From Oscillospiraceae bacterium (GTDB taxonomy: Bacteria; Bacillota; Clostridia; Oscillospirales; Ruminococcaceae): a stretch of DNA of 9,599 nucleotides. The stretch spans positions 1-9,599 of the forward strand of contig DXNX01000085.1 in assembly GCA_019413245.1 (NCBI GenBank), read 5' to 3'. Position 1 is the first letter of the stretch. Each line of letters begins with the position of its first letter. A program made the translations under genes and the position numbers. Of the stretch, positions 1 through 6,782 are shown piece by piece. The notes beneath the pieces are model-generated. The model did not search any database. It had not been told where the DNA came from and saw only the letters and a list, made by a program, of their open reading frames with translations.

Positions 1-21
1 GGAGATGTGTATAAGAGACAG
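1..21. other. Sequencing adapter (Nextera / Tn5 mosaic end), not genomic DNA
   Basis: Positions 3-21 read AGATGTGTATAAGAGACAG, which is exactly the 19-bp hyperactive Tn5 mosaic end used in Nextera library kits. The two G bases before it match the Read 2 side of the adapter (ending CTCGG before the mosaic end) and not the Read 1 side (ending GTC). It lies at the very first base of the window. The simplest reading is an untrimmed adapter at a contig end, not a real Tn5 insertion. Bases 22-91 are then the only genomic sequence downstream of divIVA, and I see no gene in them. Confidence 0.97.
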
Positions 22-91
22 CTCCCTCTATATTTGATAAATTGACCGCTAGGTCGCAGCCGTCAAAAGACTTCTGCGAGATACTGCGGGG

Positions 92-1012
92 TCAGTCGTT
101 ATAGTCCACACCCTGGAACGAATCAAAGGCGGCGGGCAGGTTATCCTCTTTGGGCTGCTTGGTCGTCTTGGACTTGCGGGTGGTCGATTTTTTGGTAGTA
201 CTGCGGCTGCGGGTCGTCTTCTTGGGCGGCTCGGGTGTCAGGTCAGCGTACAGCCCGGAAGCATCCGGCAATTCGTCCGTGGGCTGCGGAGTTGCTTCCT
301 GCTCGTAATATTCCTGTTCCGGCTCTTCCGGTTTAGGGGCAATGGCAAATTCAACGGTGTTGATCTTGCCTTCCTCCGTTGGGTCAGCCGGGGTGGGCTC
401 ATAGTATTCAGGCTGCTGGACCGGTTCCGGCTCGGCAGCCGGAGCCATGCTTGCCGCAGGAGTCGGTTCCGGCTGTGTGGGCTGCGGTTCGGGCTCCGGT
501 TCCTGATAGGAAACCGAAGACGTATGTGCTTTCTGCTCGGCAGCCGCTTCCTGAGCCAGCTCACCCGGATATTCCGGTATCTTGCTGAGCACCTCGATGT
601 GCTCCCGGTACATACCCATCAGCGTTTTCTTGAAGCTGTCCGCTTCCTTTTTCAGAGTGATGAGTTCCTGCTTGGCCAGTTCCACCTCATCGCGGGCATG
701 CTGTTCCCGGTCTTCCGACTTGATATTGGCCGCACGGATGATTTCGGCCGCTTTCTGTTTGGCTTCCCGAATCACATTTTCGCCCAGACGCTGAGCATTG
801 ATCATGGTCGTGCGCAGAGTGTCCTCCTCGGCACGGTACTGGTCAATGCGCTGTGCCAGCACAACCAGCTTTTTTTGCAGATCTTCATTTTCGGCGCTCA
901 AAGCGTCCATGCTGTCCGCAACCTGCTTGAGGTAATCGTCCACATCCTCGCAGCGGTACCCGCGCATCGCACGTTCAAAAGTCACGCGGCGGACATCCTC
1001 CGAAGCAATCAT
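92..1012 (-). CDS. divIVA: DivIVA-domain cell division / polar scaffold protein with long disordered C-terminal tail
   Basis: DivIVA proteins bind curved membrane at poles and septa through an N-terminal coiled coil and recruit division or cell-wall factors. Of the 306 residues, 5-55 carry the DivIVA signature (FERAMRGY at 12-19, then DVDDYL at 23-28). Coiled coil continues to about 145 and includes the element LMGMYREHIEVL (131-142), which I associate with clostridial homologues. Residues 160-262 are a low-complexity linker rich in Pro, Glu and Gln with two similar YYE patches (203-205, 235-237). Residues 264-288 are very basic (11 Lys/Arg in 25, otherwise mostly Thr/Ser), and the protein ends in a short acidic peptide (FDSFQGVDYND). 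The start is ATG at 1012, with AGGAGGAG six bases upstream. It lies 48 bp after ylmH, last in the sepF-ylmH-divIVA group. The domain is certain; the role of the tail is unknown. B. subtilis DivIVA is roughly half this length. Confidence 0.93.
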   Translation of the reverse strand: MIASEDVRRVTFERAMRGYRCEDVDDYLKQVADSMDALSAENEDLQKKLVVLAQRIDQYRAEEDTLRTTMINAQRLGENVIREAKQKAAEIIRAANIKSEDREQHARDEVELAKQELITLKKEADSFKKTLMGMYREHIEVLSKIPEYPGELAQEAAAEQKAHTSSVSYQEPEPEPQPTQPEPTPAASMAPAAEPEPVQQPEYYEPTPADPTEEGKINTVEFAIAPKPEEPEQEYYEQEATPQPTDELPDASGLYADLTPEPPKKTTRSRSTTKKSTTRKSKTTKQPKEDNLPAAFDSFQGVDYND

Positions 1013-1060
1013 CCATTACTCCTCCTGTTCGGGCAAAAGCCGTATCGTTTTCGATCCTGC

Positions 1061-1867
1061 TCAATATTGAAAATAAGTGATGAATAGGCGGCCTTTCCGG
1101 CTGGTCCCGCCTATTTCTTTGACTCGCCAGCGTCCCGCACCGCGCACGGTAAACAAATCTCCGGCATACACGGGCTCGGAAGCGCTGCGCAGCGGCAGAT
1201 GGTTGATTTCTACCTTGCCGCCGGAAATAGCCTGTGCTGCCACCGCACGGGATGTGTGCATCATGGACGCCAGAACGGCATCGGCGCGCAGGCTGGACAC
1301 CGTGGTGTCATGCAGTTCCCGTTCCGGTTCTTTCAGGACCTGCGCTGGGATTTCCTCGCAAATCTCTGCGCGCACGCTCCAGCTGCCTGCCTGATGCAGT
1401 TCCTCGACCAGGAACTCCTGCTTGTCCTCCAACACGAATGCATACATCACGCATGGGTCCTGCGGGTCCGGCAGAATATCTCCCAGACAGGCCCGATCCA
1501 GCCCCAGGCCCAGAATAGCTCCCAGGTAATCCCGATGTCCGGGCACTTTAGGTGGCTGTGCATTCAGTGCTGTCAGCTGGAGAATGCCCACCGGCTCCAG
1601 TTCCCAGGTATCCGGCGGCTCCAGACACAGAACTTTGCGTTCTGCCTGTTCCCAGCCGCCCCAGAAACGGGCACAGGTACATTCTTCCCGGTTGAGGGCT
1701 GCCTGCGCCAATGCCTGTTCCCGGTCAGAAAGGAAGCCCGTACTGCGCGGTACTCCACGTTTCTGCGCCAGAGTACACAGTTCCTGGACCCGATGCATCA
1801 AAAAGCGTTCCGCCTCATTCTGCGGCGGAACAAACCCGCGGACTGCGGCATCAGAAGAAGACGCCAT
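1061..1867 (-). CDS. ylmH: YlmH family S4-domain RNA-binding protein
   Basis: YlmH proteins are cytoplasmic S4-domain RNA-binding proteins encoded in the division clusters of Gram-positives and cyanobacteria. In B. subtilis YlmH has been reported to bind the 50S subunit and to overlap in function with RqcP in ribosome quality control; whether that holds here is inference. The 268-residue product has the family layout: an N-terminal region with GFLSDRE (44-50), a central HRDYLGAILGLG block followed by GDI (111-131), and a C-terminal S4 fold (about 190-245) with LRADAVLA, SR, GGKVEIN, AGDLFTVRGAGR and the end block GGTSRKGR (253-260). The ATG at 1867 lies inside the end of sepF, overlapping by 17 bp. 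A GGAG only four bases upstream suggests translational coupling to sepF. divIVA follows after 48 bp. No key block is missing and the length is normal for the family. Confidence 0.93.
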   Translation of the reverse strand: MASSSDAAVRGFVPPQNEAERFLMHRVQELCTLAQKRGVPRSTGFLSDREQALAQAALNREECTCARFWGGWEQAERKVLCLEPPDTWELEPVGILQLTALNAQPPKVPGHRDYLGAILGLGLDRACLGDILPDPQDPCVMYAFVLEDKQEFLVEELHQAGSWSVRAEICEEIPAQVLKEPERELHDTTVSSLRADAVLASMMHTSRAVAAQAISGGKVEINHLPLRSASEPVYAGDLFTVRGAGRWRVKEIGGTSRKGRLFITYFQY

Positions 1868-2315
1868 TGTTCTCCAGCTCGTCGATCAGGTCACCCATGA
1901 TATCGACGTTGTAGGGGGTAATAATAAAGGTACTGGTCGCCACACGCTTGATCTGGCCGTTATTGGCATAGGCCACACCGGACAGGAAATCGATCAGGCG
2001 GCGGGAAACCTCTTTGTTGGTGGATTCCAGATTCAGCACAACTGTACGCTTGGCGTTGAGCTGGTCCGCAATGGTAGAGGCATCGTCAAAGCGTTCCGGC
2101 TTGACCAGAACGACCTGCAGCTGGGTGGTTGCGTTGATGTTGACTACCTTGTTGCGCTGCTGCACAGGTTCGCGCTGTGCATAGGTATCCGGCGCAGCGG
2201 AACCACCACCCTGTCCTCCTGCGAAGATTTCGTCCTCGGTATCATCCACATAAGAATCCCCGTCAGGGTCCTGGTTGATACCCAGCACGTTTTTCAGACC
2301 GTCAAACATTGACAT
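1851..2315 (-). CDS. sepF: Cell division protein SepF
   Basis: SepF is a membrane-bound partner of FtsZ that anchors and bundles Z-ring filaments at mid-cell. The 154-residue product starts with a short amphipathic segment (MSMFDGLKNVLG, 1-12), the membrane-targeting element of the family. An acidic, Gly-rich linker follows (about 13-60). The globular SepF core (about 66-140) contains VVLVKPERFDDA, TVVLNLE, RRLIDFLSGVAYA and ATSTFIITP. Length is typical. The ATG at 2315 is favoured over the in-frame ATG at 2309 because GAAGGAG lies eight bases upstream and the amphipathic start is kept. The gene is first in the sepF-ylmH-divIVA set and has its own strong sigma-A promoter about 110 bp upstream. 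A yggS/ylmE-type gene, common before sepF in related clusters, is not present here. Confidence 0.96.
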   Translation of the reverse strand: MSMFDGLKNVLGINQDPDGDSYVDDTEDEIFAGGQGGGSAAPDTYAQREPVQQRNKVVNINATTQLQVVLVKPERFDDASTIADQLNAKRTVVLNLESTNKEVSRRLIDFLSGVAYANNGQIKRVATSTFIITPYNVDIMGDLIDELENNGVFF

Positions 2316-2356
2316 GATGAATTCTCCTTCGCTTTTCTAAATCAAAAAATCAGTAT

Positions 2357-2365
2357 AATATACCA
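2357..2365 (-). promoter_or_regulatory. Possible second, extended -10 promoter for sepF
   Basis: On the minus strand, TGGTATATT gives a TG-N extension plus TATATT, a five-of-six match to the -10 consensus. It sits about 42 bases before the sepF ATG. I find no recognisable -35 at 16-18 bp, so it would have to act as an extended -10 promoter. The stretch is A+T rich, so chance is a real alternative. Confidence 0.25.
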
Positions 2366-2421
2366 TATCAGGTGTTCGTACACAGCCGGACGGACAATAA
2401 TTCCAGCGATATACATAAACT

Positions 2422-2450
2422 ATTATCGTCTTTTTTTGTCCAAATGTCAA
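2422..2450 (-). promoter_or_regulatory. Sigma-A type promoter driving sepF-ylmH-divIVA
   Basis: On the minus strand a perfect -35 TTGACA (2445-2450) is followed by a 17-bp spacer with a run of seven A, then GATAAT (2422-2427), one base off TATAAT. Predicted transcription starts near 2414-2416, giving a leader of about 100 bases before the sepF start. It lies in the 162-bp gap after the HlyD-like gene, the longest gene-free stretch between complete genes here. No convincing Rho-independent terminator separates it from that gene, so upstream transcripts may also read through. The match is read directly from the sequence; activity is inferred. Confidence 0.8.
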
Positions 2451-2477
2451 TACGATAGCGGTAATTCCACCCGAGTG

Positions 2478-3710
2478 CTAAATCAGACCGCCATCCTGCA
2501 GGTTGCTGCCCTCCACAATGATCTCATCATACAGGCGCACTTCACTGTCCTTGCCGATTCCACCATCAGCCGGTACCAGCATATAAGTATCGTCCTCGTA
2601 CAGGATCGTAATTTTCCGGAACCGCTGCAAATCGCCGTACTTGACATACACGCCTTTCTGGCCGTCCACAATGTGCAGAGCATCCTTATCAATACGAATT
2701 CCCTCATAGGTTTTCAGGTCGATCTGGGCCATTTCCTGTCCGAGACGCAGCACATCCGCATTGATGGTCTGACATTCAATGACCACCTTGGCCAGCCCGG
2801 CAGTCTCATCTGTCTCCACGGAAGATACGATCGCATCCAGAGGGGTGTCTTCTTTTCCCGGCACGCTGATGCGCACATTGGTAACGCCGTCAAACCGTGC
2901 AGCAGTGTCCAGATCGCACACCGTATAGAATCGCCAGGAGAATCCTTCCACGATACGGCCAGCCAGGGCCTCGGTACTGTCTGCCACGCCTTCATTCAGC
3001 AAATCCTGCAATTGGGAGGGCGTAGCATCTTTCAGCGTCTGCTCCGCCAGATCCAGCGGCATGGCCGAAGCGGCAGAGATAAAATAGCCGTTTTTCTCGG
3101 CTGTGATCGTTTCCAGGCCGTCCAGCTGTGCTGCCACCTGGTCCCGTTCAGACTGTAGTTCGGCAATAGTAGACTGGAACCCGCTGGTCTGCCCGGTGGA
3201 AACCTGCAGTCGGTTCTGCGCCAGCAAGAATTCCGATTCCGCATCCATCATACCGGTATAGGAAGCCGTATCCAGCTGGTCCAGCAGGTTGTACAGAGCC
3301 GTCTTGGTCTGTGTGGTCAGAAGAGTCAGGTCATTGCCCGCCGAATTTTGGGATTTGGTCAGCAGATCAATACTGTTATCCAGACGAATCAACTGTTCAC
3401 GGGCCGCGCTCTGGGAATCGTCGGTATATTTTTCGGCAACAACTGCCCCTTCCGCCACACGTTCGCCATCCTCGGCCAGATAGCCGAGATTTCCATCTCC
3501 CGGCACGTTGACTGCATCAAACATCACGAATCCGGGCAGTTCCACGCTGTCGGCCATGGTGTAGGCGATAGCCGTTTCTGTTTTGTATTCCCGGCCAAGG
3601 ATTGCATACAGCTGCACGATAATATAGGCTGCCGCCAGTATAAATAGCAAAGTGCCCATGGCAACCGCGGCTTTTACTGCGGCATGACGGCGCTTTTCCC
3701 GTTCCAGCAT
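2478..3710 (-). CDS. HlyD-like membrane-anchored adaptor protein (membrane fusion protein fold)
   Basis: From the ATG at 3710 the product has 410 residues. A positively charged start (MLEREKRRH) precedes one membrane helix (about 13-35), so the N terminus should be cytoplasmic and the rest outside. The exterior part resembles HlyD/RND adaptor proteins: half of a lipoyl-like hairpin (GYLAEDGERVAEGAVVAEKY, 76-95), a helical, probably coiled-coil hairpin (about 98-205), the return strand at GYFIS (208-212), a beta-rich domain, and a C-terminal GVYVKYGDLQRFRKI block (353-367). Family proteins link inner-membrane transporters to outer components, but no ABC or RND transporter gene is next to it. 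It follows miaA by 18 bp and precedes the sepF promoter. A TTG at 3716 could add two residues, but only two bases separate it from the Shine-Dalgarno sequence. Family assignment is reasonably sure; function is unknown and a division-linked role is only suggested by position. Confidence 0.75.
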   Translation of the reverse strand: MLEREKRRHAAVKAAVAMGTLLFILAAAYIIVQLYAILGREYKTETAIAYTMADSVELPGFVMFDAVNVPGDGNLGYLAEDGERVAEGAVVAEKYTDDSQSAAREQLIRLDNSIDLLTKSQNSAGNDLTLLTTQTKTALYNLLDQLDTASYTGMMDAESEFLLAQNRLQVSTGQTSGFQSTIAELQSERDQVAAQLDGLETITAEKNGYFISAASAMPLDLAEQTLKDATPSQLQDLLNEGVADSTEALAGRIVEGFSWRFYTVCDLDTAARFDGVTNVRISVPGKEDTPLDAIVSSVETDETAGLAKVVIECQTINADVLRLGQEMAQIDLKTYEGIRIDKDALHIVDGQKGVYVKYGDLQRFRKITILYEDDTYMLVPADGGIGKDSEVRLYDEIIVEGSNLQDGGLI

Positions 3711-3718
3711 CTGCAATC

Positions 3719-3724
3719 CCTCCT
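3719..3724 (-). promoter_or_regulatory. Ribosome binding site deciding the HlyD-like start
   Basis: The minus strand reads AAAAGGAGGG after the miaA stop codon. The AGGAGG core is eight bases from the ATG at 3710 but only two bases from the upstream TTG at 3716. This spacing favours the ATG. Confidence 0.8.
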
Positions 3725-3728
3725 TTTA

Positions 3729-4688
3729 TTATTGCGCAAGAAATGCAGCAACTGCGTTTTCAGCCTGCTGTATCAGCGGCAGTTCCGTCTGTTCATCCAC
3801 ATACAGCCAGCTAGCATCCTGCTGATGACGGAACCAGGTCAGCTGCCGTTTGGCATAATTGCGGGATGCCTGTTTCAGTTTGTCCACGCAGGCTTCCAGC
3901 GGTTGTGTTCCTTCAAAATACGGAAAAAATTCCTTATATCCGATGGCCTGTGCCGCTGTGCGGTAGGTATCCCGATGTTCGTACACCTGGTGCGCCTCAT
4001 CCAGAATTCCTGCCTGCAGCATCCGGTCTACCCGCTCATCAATCCGACGATACAGAAGGCTTCTGTCCCGGTAGCCCAAGCACAGGCAAAGGGAGTGATA
4101 GGGCGGTTCGCTGCGGCGTGCTTCCTTCCGCTGCTCACTCATCCGGCGGCCGGTATTCTGATACAGCTCCAGCGCCCGGATGACCCGAGGCAGATTGTTG
4201 GGATGCACGGTTGCCGCATATTCCGGGTCAACCTTCTGCAGCTCCCGGTACAGGACCTCTTTGCCTTCCGTTTCCACCCGTTTTTCCAGCGCAGCACGGA
4301 TGGCTGGGTCCCCTTTTTCGGGGGCAAATCCCAATCCGTTGAGCAGGCTGGTGATATATAACCCGGTCCCGCCAACCACCAGCGGCAAATGACCTGCCGC
4401 GGTGATGTCACAGATGCAGCCATCCGCTGCAGATACAAAATCTGCCACGCTGAACGGCGTATCCGGGTCCAGAATATCCACCAGGTGATGCGGCACCCCG
4501 CAGCACTCTTCCGGTGTGACTTTGGCTGTACCCACGTCCAGACCGCGGTAGATCTGCATGGAGTCGGCACTGATCACTTCCCCGCCGAATTTTTGTGCCA
4601 GCGCTACCGAAAGAGCCGTTTTGCCGGTGGCCGTCGGTCCGCCGATGGCCACCACCCGGGGAAGTTTTTTCTCAGACAAGGCGTCCAA
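3729..4688 (-). CDS. miaA: tRNA dimethylallyltransferase (isopentenyl-tRNA transferase)
   Basis: MiaA transfers a dimethylallyl group to N6 of A37 beside the anticodon in tRNAs reading codons that begin with U, the first step towards ms2i6A. The 319-residue protein has the P-loop GPTATGKT (17-24), DSMQIYRGLDVGTAK (42-56), GVPHHLVDILDP (64-75), VGGTGLY (105-111) and the tRNA-binding RQLTWFR (281-287). No key block is missing and the length is normal. The start is unusual: no ATG fits, and the best candidate is TTG at 4688, 17 bp inside the mutL end, with AAGGAG 13 bases upstream. A second in-frame TTG at 4679 is possible and would remove three residues. The overlap suggests coupling to mutL translation. 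An hfq gene, often found after miaA, is absent; the HlyD-like gene follows instead. Confidence 0.97.
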   Translation of the reverse strand: MDALSEKKLPRVVAIGGPTATGKTALSVALAQKFGGEVISADSMQIYRGLDVGTAKVTPEECCGVPHHLVDILDPDTPFSVADFVSAADGCICDITAAGHLPLVVGGTGLYITSLLNGLGFAPEKGDPAIRAALEKRVETEGKEVLYRELQKVDPEYAATVHPNNLPRVIRALELYQNTGRRMSEQRKEARRSEPPYHSLCLCLGYRDRSLLYRRIDERVDRMLQAGILDEAHQVYEHRDTYRTAAQAIGYKEFFPYFEGTQPLEACVDKLKQASRNYAKRQLTWFRHQQDASWLYVDEQTELPLIQQAENAVAAFLAQ

Positions 4689-6744
4689 ACTGCTTTTCCA
4701 GCTCCTTCCGGGTGATTTTCAAGACGCAGGGGCGTCCATGGGGGCAGAAAGGCGGCACGGTGCCGTCCATGATTTTCTGTGCCAGCACCATCATTTCTTC
4801 TGCGTTGGTCTTATCCCCCGCTTTGATGGCTGCGCGGCAGGCAATGGAATGCAGTACCCACTCGGTTTTTTCCCGCAGCGCATCACGGGCGCCGTTCTGC
4901 AGGTGCGCTGCCAGTTCCAGCATCATATCTGCCACATCATCCACCGGCACATCGGCCGGAACGGCCCGGACCACAACAGTCGGTCCGCCGTAATCCTCGG
5001 CTTCGATGCCTGCGTTCTGCAAAAGTTCCTGATTTTGCAGGATGGCCAGCTTTTCCGGCGCGCTCATATTGACCTGTACCGGCATCAGCAGCATCTGGGC
5101 AGGCACATTACCATAGTCCCGGGAAAGGCTTTCAAACAGAATCCGTTCATGGGCCGCATGCTTGTCGATCAGGCAAAGCTCCCCGTCCCGTTCGGTGATG
5201 ATGTAGGTCTTGAATACCTCGCCCACCAGACGCAGCGGCTTGCTGTCCGGTTCCGGGTCAAACGTTGTCTGTTCCACGCTCTGGGCCGGCAAGGCGCTGA
5301 GGGCATGTCCGGATTCCGGTTCCTGTGTATCCTGCTGCACAGTGGGTTCCATCGCAGGCGCCACTTCCGGTTCAGGAGCTGCCGGAATAGCCTGCTCAAC
5401 TGCCTTCCGGATTTCCGGTTTCGTATCCGTCTCCGACAGCTCCGGAAGAATATCCAATACGGCCTCCGAATAGGTAGACACAGGTACTGATTCCAGCACT
5501 GCCTCCTCCGGGAACTTGCCCGGTTTCTGCAGTCCCGGCACAGCGCGGGGCGTCACTCCCGCCGTCATCTGGTTCAGTGCCCGATATTCCGCCGCAGACA
5601 GCGTGGTAAAATGCTTCTGCGGCTGTGGAGCGGCCGGACGTGCTGTGGTAACAGTCGCGGCAGGCATAGCCGGAGTGGCTGCGGGCCTGGGCTGAGGAGC
5701 AGGTGTTTCTTCTTCGGGCGCCTTATGCCCCAGGTCAAAGCGGCATTCACCGCTGCCCGGAGTGGCCAGAGCCGAACGAACGGCGCGGTAGACGGTATCA
5801 AACACATCGCTTTCCCGGGCAAAACGGATCTCTGTCTTGGCCGGATGCACGTTGACATCCACCAATTCCGCCGGCATTTCCAGCATAAGAATAGCACCCG
5901 GAAAACGTCCCTGCATCAGGGTTCCCTTGTAGGCATTTTCCAGGCCTGCCATCATGGTACGGTTCTTGACATAGCGGCCATTGACATAGAAATGCTGTGC
6001 ACTGCGGGAAGCCCGGCAGGCACGGGGCGGCGTGATCAGACCTTTGATCTTGTAAACGCCGTTTTCCCCTTCCAGCTCCAGCAGATCCCGGGAGAAATCC
6101 CGGCCCAGCACCGCATAAGCCGCACTGCGCAGCGAGCCGTCACCCGGGGTAACAAACTGCTGCTTGCCGTCCCTCACAAACCGGAAGGAGATTTCCGGAT
6201 GGGACAAGGCCACATGCAGAACGGCATCGGCCACAAAAGTTCCCTCGCTGACATCCTTTTTCAGGAACTTCATGCGGGCGGGGGTATTGTAAAACAGGTC
6301 GTTGACCGTGATGGTGGTACCACGGCCGCGGGCACCGGGTTCCAGTCCCAGTGCTTCTCCGCCTTCTATGCGGTAGCAGTAGGCAAATTCGTCGGCGTCG
6401 GTCTTGGTCAGCAGTTCCACGCGGGCCACGCTGGCGATGGATGCCAGTGCTTCACCGCGGAACCCCAGGGTGTGGATATGGGTCAGATCATCTGCCGTGG
6501 TGATCTTGCTGGTGGCATGGCGGACAAAGGCGTTCTCGATGGATTCCGCTTCGATGCCGCTGCCGTTATCCGAGATCTGCAGCTGCTGAATACCGCCGCG
6601 CATAATGGAAAGGCTGATCTGGGTAGCACCGGCATCAATGGCGTTTTCCAGAAGTTCCTTCGCCACGGATGCGGGACGCTCGACCACCTCGCCGGCCGCG
6701 ATCAGTTCCGCAGTATGTTTATCCAGCACATGGATCTGTGCCAT
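4672..6744 (-). CDS. mutL: DNA mismatch repair protein MutL (endonuclease type)
   Basis: MutL links mismatch recognition by MutS to strand nicking. The 690-residue protein has an N-terminal GHKL ATPase: IAAGEVVERPASVAKE with putative catalytic E30, then N34, DNGSGI (59-64), GFRGEAL (94-100), RGRGTTITVNDLFYNTPAR (139-157) and HPAK (300-303). A Pro/Glu/Gln/Ala-rich linker runs from about 336 to 502. The C-terminal domain has the metal-binding endonuclease motif as DKHAAHERILFE (527-538), plus ACR (635-637), CPHGRP (667-672) and a likely beta-clamp motif QMLLMP (550-555). This marks the methylation-independent MutL found in bacteria lacking MutH. Lys replaces the usual Gln in the DQHA element, while the metal ligands D, H and E are kept. 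The start is ATG at 6744, with AGGTG eight bases upstream. It lies 38 bp after mutS and overlaps miaA. Confidence 0.98.
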   Translation of the reverse strand: MAQIHVLDKHTAELIAAGEVVERPASVAKELLENAIDAGATQISLSIMRGGIQQLQISDNGSGIEAESIENAFVRHATSKITTADDLTHIHTLGFRGEALASIASVARVELLTKTDADEFAYCYRIEGGEALGLEPGARGRGTTITVNDLFYNTPARMKFLKKDVSEGTFVADAVLHVALSHPEISFRFVRDGKQQFVTPGDGSLRSAAYAVLGRDFSRDLLELEGENGVYKIKGLITPPRACRASRSAQHFYVNGRYVKNRTMMAGLENAYKGTLMQGRFPGAILMLEMPAELVDVNVHPAKTEIRFARESDVFDTVYRAVRSALATPGSGECRFDLGHKAPEEETPAPQPRPAATPAMPAATVTTARPAAPQPQKHFTTLSAAEYRALNQMTAGVTPRAVPGLQKPGKFPEEAVLESVPVSTYSEAVLDILPELSETDTKPEIRKAVEQAIPAAPEPEVAPAMEPTVQQDTQEPESGHALSALPAQSVEQTTFDPEPDSKPLRLVGEVFKTYIITERDGELCLIDKHAAHERILFESLSRDYGNVPAQMLLMPVQVNMSAPEKLAILQNQELLQNAGIEAEDYGGPTVVVRAVPADVPVDDVADMMLELAAHLQNGARDALREKTEWVLHSIACRAAIKAGDKTNAEEMMVLAQKIMDGTVPPFCPHGRPCVLKITRKELEKQFGRLV
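4702..4707 (-). promoter_or_regulatory. Putative ribosome binding site for miaA inside the mutL end
   Basis: AAGGAG on the minus strand lies within the last codons of mutL. It is 13 bases from the TTG at 4688, longer than the usual 5-9, and 22 bases from the TTG at 4679. No other Shine-Dalgarno-like sequence is near. It favours the upstream TTG, but ribosomes finishing mutL may also re-initiate here. Confidence 0.45.
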
Positions 6745-6782
6745 AGGGGTTCACCTGCCTTGTTCGTCGGTTAGACGGCACC

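Noticed and set aside
1..21. Tn5 transposon end, hence a mobile element boundary
   Set aside because: The match is to the engineered mosaic end plus adapter arm bases, it sits exactly at the sequence end, and no transposase, IS50 sequence or target duplication accompanies it. Adapter carry-over explains it.
44..64. Hairpin downstream of divIVA (7-bp stem with one G-G mismatch) as a terminator
   Set aside because: On the minus strand it is followed by AATTTATC and not a T run, and the sequence ends in adapter soon after. It is too weak to call as a Rho-independent terminator.
2352..2357. TATACT as a separate -10 box before sepF
   Set aside because: It has no acceptable -35 at 16-18 bp and no TG extension. 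The overlapping TGGTATATT is the better, though still weak, candidate.
2392..2441. Inverted repeat GGACAA / TTGTCC across the sepF promoter as an operator or terminator
   Set aside because: Only six bases pair, separated by 38 bases, and one arm falls in the promoter spacer. This is within chance expectation for A+T-rich intergenic DNA.
2316..2477. A small or decayed yggS/ylmE gene between the HlyD-like gene and sepF
   Set aside because: The 162-bp gap is A+T rich, carries promoter elements, and I see no coding remnant resembling a PLP-binding protein.
4558..5490. 310-codon open frame on the plus strand across the miaA start and mutL C-terminal region
   Set aside because: It is antisense to two clearly real genes and its translation shows no recognisable motif.
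5611..6774. 387-codon open frame on the plus strand opposite mutL
   Set aside because: It is antisense to conserved mutL ATPase motifs, has no family resemblance, and no promoter or ribosome binding site was noticed for it. It is a codon-bias shadow.
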